DNA from: Bacillota bacterium
Lineage (GTDB): Bacteria > Bacillota > Clostridia > Acetivibrionales > DTU013
Length of the DNA stretch: 12,116 nt
Reading direction: 5' to 3'
Assembly: GCA_023409615.1 (NCBI GenBank)
Contig: JAEYRF010000085.1
Coordinates: 1 to 12,116, forward strand
Made by a program: the position numbers and the translations under genes. Position 1 is the stretch's first letter; each line of letters opens with the position of its first letter. Shown here piece after piece: positions 7,178 to 12,116 of this stretch. The notes under the pieces were generated by a model, which was not told the DNA's origin, did not search any database, and saw only the letters and a program-made list of their open reading frames with translations.

Positions 7178-8896
7178 ATGACTTCAAAGCCTATTCGCAA
7201 TGTGCGGGAAATAACCACTCTTAAGGATATGCTTGAACAAAGTGCTGCTTTGTTTGCTGAAAGAGATGCATTCACACTTAAGGAAAAAGACGGCACATAT
7301 AAAGCTGTCACTTATAGAGATTTCAAACATGAAGTAGACGCATTGGGCACCGCATTGATAGACCTAGGCTTAAGGGGCAGGTTTATTGCAGTTATTGGAG
7401 AGAACCGTTACGAGTGGTGTCTGTCCTATCTTGCCGTAGCAAACGGCAGCGGTATAGTAGTCCCTCTCGATAGAGAGCTGCCGCCCTCTGAGGTTGAGAA
7501 CCTGGTTACACGTTCAAATGCCAGTGCGATACTGTTTTCAGGAAAACATGAGAAAGATATGAGGCAAATTGCATCCACAGTCTCTTCAGTCGAATATTTT
7601 ATCAATATGGATGCAGAAGAGGATGATGGCCGCTTCCTCTCTTTTAGAAAGCTTATCCGGAAGGGAATTTCTCTTTTGGCCGCCGGAAACCGTACCTATC
7701 TTGACAGTAATATTGATGCAGAAGCTTTCAATATTTTAATATTTACATCCGGGACCACCGATCTTGCCAAAGGTGTTATGCTATCTCACAAAAATATTAC
7801 AACAGATATAATGTCAGTCTGTTCTGTATTATATATCGACGAGACGGACTCGACGCTGTGTATGCTTCCGCTGCATCACACCTATGCTTGTACGACCAGT
7901 TTCCTGCTTATGCTTTACAACGGCTGCAGGATATCCTTTATAGAAGGGCTAAAGCATATCGCAAAGAATCTGAAGGAGACCAGTCCGACCATACTTCTGG
8001 CAGTCCCGCTGCTGTTGGAATCCATGTATAAAAAGGTGTGGGATTCGATCAACAAGCAGAAGAGCACAGCAAGAAAGGTAAAAATAGCCCTGTTCATCAG
8101 TAACTTTGCCTATAACCTCCTTGGCCTGGATATTCGAAGAAAGCTCTTCAAACAGATACATGATAATATCGGCGGCAATGTAAGACTGATCATATCCGGC
8201 GCCGCTGCAATCGACCCTGCTGTATCTAAGGGTTTCCGCTCCTTTGGCATCATAATGCTTCAAGGGTATGGCCTTACAGAGTGCTCACCAATAGTCACTG
8301 TGAATCAAGTAGAGAAATTCCGCGATGATTCCATCGGTCTTTCGCTCCCCTGCAACGAGCTCATGATCTATAAGCCTAACAAGGAAGGGATCGGTGAATT
8401 GATTGTAAAGGGACCTAACGTAATGCTGGGTTATTTCGAAAACAAGCTTGCAAGTGAGAAAGTACTCCGGGATGGCTGGTTTTTCACCGGCGATCTTGGA
8501 AAGATGAATAAGGATGGATTCTTCAGCATTACCGGCAGGAAAAAGAACGTCATCGTTACAAAGAATGGGAAAAACATTTACCCTGAAGAGGTCGAGGCAT
8601 ACCTGGACAAAAGTCCATTCATTGCAGAATCTATGATTTATGGCAAGGATGATGAGGCTTCAGAAGAAACCTTTGTCTACGCTATGATCGTTCCGGCAAT
8701 GGATATCATACGTGAGAAGCTTGGAAAGCAGGATGTATCGGAGGATGAAGTCTTCAGGATCATTGATACTGAGGTCAAGAACGTCAACAGAAACATGCAG
8801 CTGTACAAGCGTATTCGCCGCTTTAGAGTGCGTGAAGAGGAGTTTGCTAAGACCTCCACCAAAAAAATCAAGCGTTATATTGAAAAGATCGGATAG
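7178..8896 (+). CDS. AMP-forming acyl-CoA synthetase (long-chain fatty acid-CoA ligase-like)
   Basis: Member of the ANL superfamily, which activates a carboxylic acid as acyl-AMP and transfers it to coenzyme A. The 572-residue length and overall layout fit the long-chain fatty-acyl-CoA ligase branch. Visible motifs: P-loop FTSGTTDLAKG (189-199), PLHHTYA (231-237), adenine-binding GYGLTECSP (363-371), GWFFTGDLG (433-441) with the ribose-binding Asp, hinge GRKKN (453-457), NGKNIYPEEVE (463-473), and a C-terminal lysine cluster TKKIKR (561-566) that should hold the catalytic Lys. The P-loop has Asp where Gly or Ser is usual. No membrane segment or carrier domain is present. AAGGGG at 7162-7167 lies 10 bases before the ATG. 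A bidirectional terminator follows the stop. The true substrate cannot be read from sequence; aryl or medium-chain acids are possible. Confidence 0.88.
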   Translation: MTSKPIRNVREITTLKDMLEQSAALFAERDAFTLKEKDGTYKAVTYRDFKHEVDALGTALIDLGLRGRFIAVIGENRYEWCLSYLAVANGSGIVVPLDRELPPSEVENLVTRSNASAILFSGKHEKDMRQIASTVSSVEYFINMDAEEDDGRFLSFRKLIRKGISLLAAGNRTYLDSNIDAEAFNILIFTSGTTDLAKGVMLSHKNITTDIMSVCSVLYIDETDSTLCMLPLHHTYACTTSFLLMLYNGCRISFIEGLKHIAKNLKETSPTILLAVPLLLESMYKKVWDSINKQKSTARKVKIALFISNFAYNLLGLDIRRKLFKQIHDNIGGNVRLIISGAAAIDPAVSKGFRSFGIIMLQGYGLTECSPIVTVNQVEKFRDDSIGLSLPCNELMIYKPNKEGIGELIVKGPNVMLGYFENKLASEKVLRDGWFFTGDLGKMNKDGFFSITGRKKNVIVTKNGKNIYPEEVEAYLDKSPFIAESMIYGKDDEASEETFVYAMIVPAMDIIREKLGKQDVSEDEVFRIIDTEVKNVNRNMQLYKRIRRFRVREEEFAKTSTKKIKRYIEKIG

Positions 8897-8921
8897 ATAT
8901 TGTAGAGCAGGTCTGCTAACT

Positions 8922-8957
8922 AAAAAAAAAGTTCGGTGCCGGGCACCGAACTTTTTC
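8922..8957. terminator. Strong bidirectional terminator between the acyl-CoA synthetase gene and leuS
   Basis: Near-perfect palindrome: an A run (8922-8930), then GTTCGGTGCC (8931-8940), one central G, GGCACCGAAC (8942-8951) and a T run (8952-8956). The working hairpin is probably an 8-bp GC-rich stem with a 5-base loop, flanked by A/T pairs. For leuS (minus strand) the stem is followed by nine Ts; for the plus-strand gene by five Ts, C, and more Ts. It serves both converging genes. Confidence 0.9.
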
Positions 8958-8967
8958 ATTTTTTAGA

Positions 8968-11406
8968 CTATTTTACAACAATATTAACCAGCCTGCCCGG
9001 AACTGCAATTACCTTGAGCACCATCGCGCCCTCCAATATCGCTTTTACATTTTCATTGTGCATAGCAGCTTCCTCTGTCTGTGCTTTATCGAGCCCGGAC
9101 GGAAGCATAATTTTTTCTCTGATCTTGCCGTTGAGCTGAATAACAATCTCTATCTCATCTTTGACAAGTGCTTTCTCATCCCAACCCGGCCACTGCTCAT
9201 TAAATATGGAGTATGGCTTTCCCATCTTCTCCCATAGCTCCTCTGTCAGATGCGGTGCGAATGGAGCCATAAGTTTAAGCAGATCAATGATGGTATCTCT
9301 ATACAGCACCACATTCTTAACTGATGCGGATTCATATTTATACAAAGCATTCACCAGTTCCATGATTCTCGCTATGGATGTGTTGAACTGGAATCTTTCA
9401 GAGTCCTCCGTAACCCCTTTGATGGCAAGATTCCGAACATAATTCAGTTCCTTTTCCTCACTGCCCATAACAGCATCCGATTGTACTGCAAGTTCTGCTA
9501 TACCCTCTACCAATCTCTCCACTCTGCCAACAAACCTGGAAATGGCCTTTATACCATCATCACTCCATGGTCCGCCTTCTGTATAGGCAAAGCCAAAGGC
9601 CAGATACATCCTGAAAACATCGGAACCGTTCTCCTTGATATATTCGTCCGGAGATATAGTATTGCCTTTTGATTTACTCATTCTGTTACCATCAGGACCC
9701 AGTATCGTTCCCTGATGTACCAGTGACAGGAATGGTTCATCAAAATGCAGGTATCCCATATCACGCAGCGCCTTGGTAAAAAATCTGGCATAAAGCAGAT
9801 GCATTGCAGCATGTTCCGCTCCACCTACATATTTATCTACCGGCAGTATCTTATCGATCCATTCGGTATTGAAAGCTTCATTTGAGTTTCTGTTGTCCGG
9901 ATAACGCAGGTAATACCATGAGGAACACACAAAGGTGTCAAGTGTATCCGGGTCTCTCTTCGCTGGCTTGCCGCACTTCGGGCAGGGTACATTAATAAAT
10001 TCTTCACACTTGGCCAGAGGTGACTCGCCGTCAGGCTTGAATTCTACGTTGTATGGCAATTCCACCGGCAGATCCTTTTCAGGAACCGGTACTGCACCAC
10101 AATGCTCGCAATGGATTATCGGAATCGGCGATCCCCAATAGCGTTGTCTTGAAACAAGCCAGTCTCTGAGCCTGTAGTTAATCTTCATTTCTCCTCTGCC
10201 CTGCTCATCAAGCTTGTGGACTATCCCTCTGCGGGCATCCGCAGATCCGAATCCGCTAAACTCGGCACAGTCAGTCAGAATGCCATCCTCCACAAAAGGC
10301 AGTTCATTATCGGTATCAGCTTCTCCTTTTATGACCCTTCTGATGGGAAGATTGTACTTCTTTGCAAAATCATAATCTCTTTCGTCATGAGCAGGTACTG
10401 CCATCACGCAGCCTGTTCCATACCCGGCCAGCACATAGTCTGCGATCCAGATAGGCACCTTTTCACCATTAACGGGATTGATTGCATAAGCTCCGGTGAA
10501 TACACCCGTTTTTTCTCTTGTGGTGGAAAGCCTCTCTATTTCGGTCTGCTTGCGCGACATTTCTCTGTAATTTGCAACAGCTTCTCTGTTTTCTTCCGTG
10601 GTAATCCTGTCCACAAGTTCATTTTCCGGCGCCAGCACAACATACGTCACCCCATAAAGAGTATCTGCGCGTGTGGTGAATACCTTAAACGAAAAATTCC
10701 CATCGGCGCCATCAAACACAAGCTCAGCACCTTCTGATCTGCCAATCCAGTTCTGCTGGATCTTCTTCGTCTTTTCAGGCCAATCCAGACCAGGCAGACA
10801 GTCCAGCAATTCCTGTGCGTAATCTGTAATTTTATAAAACCACTGAGTCAGATCCTTCTTCGTTACCTCATTCTTACATCTCTCGCAGGCGCCATTTTCG
10901 ACCTGTTCATTTGCCAATACAGTTTTACAGCTTGGGCACCAGTTCACGGGTGCTTTCTTCCTGTAGGCCAGATTGTGCTCATATAGCTTAAGGAATATCC
11001 ACTGTGTCCATTTATAATACTCAGGATCACATGTGACAACCTCATAATCCCAGTCAAATGAGGCGCCCATCTTCCTTAGCTGCTTTTCCATAGTGCTGAT
11101 ATTCTTATATGTAGAATCCTTCGGATGGATACCGGTTTTAATTGCATAGTTTTCCGCAGGCAGTCCAAACGCATCAAAGCCTTGAGGATGAAATATGTTG
11201 AAGCCCTGCATTCTCTTCATCCTTGCCCATGAGTCTGTCAGTCCATAATTATACCAGTGTCCTACATGAAGGTTTGCTCCCGAAGGATATGAGAACATTT
11301 CGAGGCAGTACAGCTTTTTTTCAGCCCTATTAGAATCAAACCTGTACAATCCTGTCTCTTCCCATTTTTTTTGCCATTTTTCATCTGTGTTTGTTGAGTA
11401 CGCCAA
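8968..11406 (-). CDS. leuS: Leucyl-tRNA synthetase
   Basis: Class I aminoacyl-tRNA synthetase charging tRNA-Leu in the cytoplasm. Numbering is from the TTG start (812 residues, normal for bacterial LeuRS). The HIGH motif is HVGH (47-50) within SGANLHVGHWYNYG. A zinc-type cluster CPSC...CERC lies at 157-177. The CP1 editing domain carries TTRADT (244-249) and GTGCVMAVPAHDERD (330-344), whose Asp341 is the conserved editing residue. A second cysteine group follows (HCEHCG, CPKCGK). The KMSKS loop is MSKSK (576-580), and a tRNA-binding anticodon domain ends the protein. An ATG at 11436 would add ten residues but has no ribosome binding site. The TTG at 11404-11406 has GGAAAGGAG nine bases upstream and gives MAYSTNTDEKWQ, the usual family beginning. 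No T-box leader fits in the 121 bases after rsfS, so expression probably depends on the rsfS promoter. Confidence 0.95.
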   Translation of the reverse strand: MAYSTNTDEKWQKKWEETGLYRFDSNRAEKKLYCLEMFSYPSGANLHVGHWYNYGLTDSWARMKRMQGFNIFHPQGFDAFGLPAENYAIKTGIHPKDSTYKNISTMEKQLRKMGASFDWDYEVVTCDPEYYKWTQWIFLKLYEHNLAYRKKAPVNWCPSCKTVLANEQVENGACERCKNEVTKKDLTQWFYKITDYAQELLDCLPGLDWPEKTKKIQQNWIGRSEGAELVFDGADGNFSFKVFTTRADTLYGVTYVVLAPENELVDRITTEENREAVANYREMSRKQTEIERLSTTREKTGVFTGAYAINPVNGEKVPIWIADYVLAGYGTGCVMAVPAHDERDYDFAKKYNLPIRRVIKGEADTDNELPFVEDGILTDCAEFSGFGSADARRGIVHKLDEQGRGEMKINYRLRDWLVSRQRYWGSPIPIIHCEHCGAVPVPEKDLPVELPYNVEFKPDGESPLAKCEEFINVPCPKCGKPAKRDPDTLDTFVCSSWYYLRYPDNRNSNEAFNTEWIDKILPVDKYVGGAEHAAMHLLYARFFTKALRDMGYLHFDEPFLSLVHQGTILGPDGNRMSKSKGNTISPDEYIKENGSDVFRMYLAFGFAYTEGGPWSDDGIKAISRFVGRVERLVEGIAELAVQSDAVMGSEEKELNYVRNLAIKGVTEDSERFQFNTSIARIMELVNALYKYESASVKNVVLYRDTIIDLLKLMAPFAPHLTEELWEKMGKPYSIFNEQWPGWDEKALVKDEIEIVIQLNGKIREKIMLPSGLDKAQTEEAAMHNENVKAILEGAMVLKVIAVPGRLVNIVVK

Positions 11407-11415
11407 TCTGAACAG

Positions 11416-11424
11416 CTCCTTTCC
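11416..11424 (-). promoter_or_regulatory. Ribosome binding site deciding the TTG start of leuS
   Basis: GGAAAGGAG on the minus strand, nine bases before the TTG at 11406-11404. It lies inside the longer reading frame from the ATG at 11436, which itself has no Shine-Dalgarno sequence. This decides in favour of the shorter protein. Confidence 0.75.
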
Positions 11425-11527
11425 AAGCCATTTCATGTTGTCACGCTACAAGCTTTACCACGCTGTCACAAAATTCAAGTGTCATTGAGCTTTCTATAAC
11501 GCTAACGATATGATCGGGAAATCCCCG

Positions 11528-11881
11528 TTATTTTCTATTATCATCAGGTGTTCTGAATTTGCCATCCGCCCAGAGCCTCTCGAGATTGTAAAAACTTCTG
11601 TCCTCTTCATGGAAAATGTGGATCACCAGCTCGCCAAAGTCCAGAAGAATCCACCTCGCGCTCTCATAACCCTCTTTGTGAATCAGGTTGAACCCTGCCT
11701 CATTCATTTTCAGATCCAGTTCATCTGCAATCGTCCTTATATGAATCGTAGAGGTTCCGCTGCATATAATGAAATAATCTGCAAGTGTCGAAACCTTTGA
11801 TATGTCAATGATCTCAATATTTCTTGCTTTTTTGTCTTCCAGAATTGCATATGCTTTTTCCGCAATTTTATCTATACCCAA
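11528..11881 (-). CDS. rsfS: Ribosomal silencing factor RsfS (Iojap/YbeB family)
   Basis: RsfS binds ribosomal protein uL14 on the large subunit and blocks joining with the small subunit when nutrients are short. The 117-residue product has the whole family core: ISKVSTLADYFIICSGTS (27-44), a helix with ELDLKMNEAG, and GYESARWILLDFGELVIHIF (71-90) then HEEDRSFYNLERLWAD. The start chosen is TTG at 11879-11881, preceded by GAGGAGG six bases upstream, giving the usual family length. The same frame stays open to an ATG at 11998, but that would add 39 unrelated residues and run through the promoter and inverted repeat. leuS follows 121 bases downstream, a common neighbour in Firmicutes. Confidence 0.93.
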   Translation of the reverse strand: MGIDKIAEKAYAILEDKKARNIEIIDISKVSTLADYFIICSGTSTIHIRTIADELDLKMNEAGFNLIHKEGYESARWILLDFGELVIHIFHEEDRSFYNLERLWADGKFRTPDDNRK

Positions 11882-11909
11882 AACAACCCTCCTCAGCTTA
11901 TTGATTAAT

Positions 11910-11918
11910 ATTATAACA
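11910..11918 (-). promoter_or_regulatory. Extended -10 promoter of rsfS-leuS
   Basis: On the minus strand TGTTATAAT: a perfect TATAAT (11915-11910) with the TGn extension. The start of transcription would fall near 11903, ten bases before the GAGGAGG that serves the TTG start. No good -35 hexamer is seen at the correct distance (about 11933-11938), which is usual for extended -10 promoters; that position lies in the inverted repeat described separately. Confidence 0.6.
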
Positions 11919-11929
11919 CCTCGGTTCAA

Positions 11930-11962
11930 AATGAAATTTTTCGGCTGTAGAAAAATTTCATT
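11930..11962. repeat. Perfect 13+13 bp inverted repeat over the rsfS -35 region
   Basis: Arms AATGAAATTTTTC (11930-11942) and GAAAAATTTCATT (11950-11962) are exact reverse complements separated by GGCTGTA. Arm centres are 20 bp apart, about two helical turns, and the near arm covers the -35 position of the rsfS promoter. This fits an operator for a dimeric regulator. It could instead be a weak AT-rich terminator of whatever lies upstream on the minus strand, where TTTT follows the stem, but each arm has only two GC pairs (each G or C once). Confidence 0.6.
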
Positions 11963-11984
11963 ACCCGGGATGCATGGGCGAGCA

Positions 11985-12047
11985 GATGACAAGGTCATCG
12001 ACCAGCCTCAGCGGTGTTTCAACGAGGCGGGAGATATTCTCACACCG
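11985..12047. other. Cluster of short hairpins upstream of rsfS
   Basis: GATGAC (11985-11990) pairs with GTCATC (11994-11999) around a 3-base loop. CGGTGT (12012-12017) pairs with ACACCG (12042-12047), enclosing a small GAG/CTC stem (12031-12041). This segment is visibly richer in G+C than its flanks. It lies upstream of the predicted rsfS transcription start, so it would belong to the end of an upstream transcript or to a repeat element rather than to the rsfS leader. Confidence 0.35.
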
Positions 12048-12073
12048 TTTTCTTTCGATTAATCGAAAGAAAA
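12048..12073. repeat. Perfect 26-bp palindrome
   Basis: A 26-bp uninterrupted palindrome centred between 12060 and 12061, with half-site TTTTCTTTCGATT. It has no loop, so it is better suited to binding a symmetric protein or forming a cruciform than to a terminator. Outside it, AGATATT (12032-12038) can pair with AATATCT (12072-12078), an alternative longer stem. All three minus-strand frames from the window edge (12116) run open for a while toward it, and one ends with TAA exactly at its centre (12059-12061). An upstream minus-strand gene may therefore end here, but too little is in view to name it. Confidence 0.65.
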
Positions 12074-12116
12074 TATCTGAAAACCAAATTGGTACCCGCC
12101 ACTAGTAGAAGTGGGG

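Noticed and set aside
9935..10737. Plus-strand frames opposite leuS
   Set aside because: They mirror a fully conserved leucyl-tRNA synthetase and show no independent coding or initiation signals.
11407..11527. T-box or other riboswitch before leuS
   Set aside because: The gap is too short for a T-box and I see no specifier-loop or antiterminator T-box sequence.
11882..11998. N-terminal extension of RsfS to an ATG at 11998
   Set aside because: It would add 39 residues foreign to the family and translate the promoter and operator-like repeat; the TTG at 11881 has a strong ribosome binding site.
11802..12062. 86-codon plus-strand frame running through the rsfS promoter
   Set aside because: It begins opposite the rsfS coding region and crosses the inverted repeat and palindrome; its ending FSFD is a by-product of the palindrome. 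No ribosome binding site.
12040..12116. 3' end of an upstream minus-strand gene (for example an LCP/LytR protein, a frequent neighbour of rsfS)
   Set aside because: Two frames stay open from the edge, ending at 12059 or 12040, and both look plausible over 18-24 codons; too little sequence to choose or name one.
1..12116. CRISPR array, insertion sequence, phage or tRNA gene
   Set aside because: No regularly spaced repeats, transposase or integrase motifs, or cloverleaf-like sequences were found on reading either strand.

Overview
The window reads as chromosomal DNA from a spore-forming, low-to-moderate-GC Firmicute of the class Clostridia. The grounds are strong AGGAGG-type ribosome binding sites, two TTG starts, sigma-A-like promoters with extended -10 boxes, a lipoprotein with two GerMN (spore germination) domains, a Gram-positive SLBB plus helix-hairpin-helix ComEA, a DacF-type D,D-carboxypeptidase, and the rsfS-leuS pair. 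It looks like core genome. I see no transposase, phage gene, CRISPR array, tRNA or rRNA.

Layout. Bases 1-220 hold no convincing gene. Bases 221-3196 (+) are a likely transcription unit: a small three-helix membrane protein, a SecA-family ATPase of 791 residues without the usual C-terminal zinc tail, and a 68-residue orphan protein. Bases 3197-3624 hold a 49-residue single-pass basic membrane protein (3309-3458) with its own promoter and SD, then a second promoter-like site just ahead of a terminator hairpin. Bases 3625-5636 (-) are comEA followed by the GerMN lipoprotein gene. Divergently, 5782-7080 (+) encodes a D-alanyl-D-alanine carboxypeptidase and 7178-8896 (+) a long-chain acyl-CoA synthetase-like AMP-forming ligase. 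A bidirectional terminator at 8922-8957 separates this from the minus-strand rsfS (11528-11881) and leuS (8968-11406). Upstream of rsfS lies an extended -10 promoter, a perfect 13+13 bp inverted repeat over its -35 region, several small hairpins and a perfect 26 bp palindrome.

How the genes fit together. Much of the window concerns the cell envelope: secretion (SecA-like), peptidoglycan trimming (carboxypeptidase), a membrane-anchored DNA receptor (ComEA), a surface lipoprotein (GerMN) and fatty-acid activation. rsfS-leuS is translation housekeeping. No striking unknown system is evident. The items most worth a second look are the SecA2-like locus with its two small unknown partners, the 49-residue membrane protein, and the dyad-rich region before rsfS.
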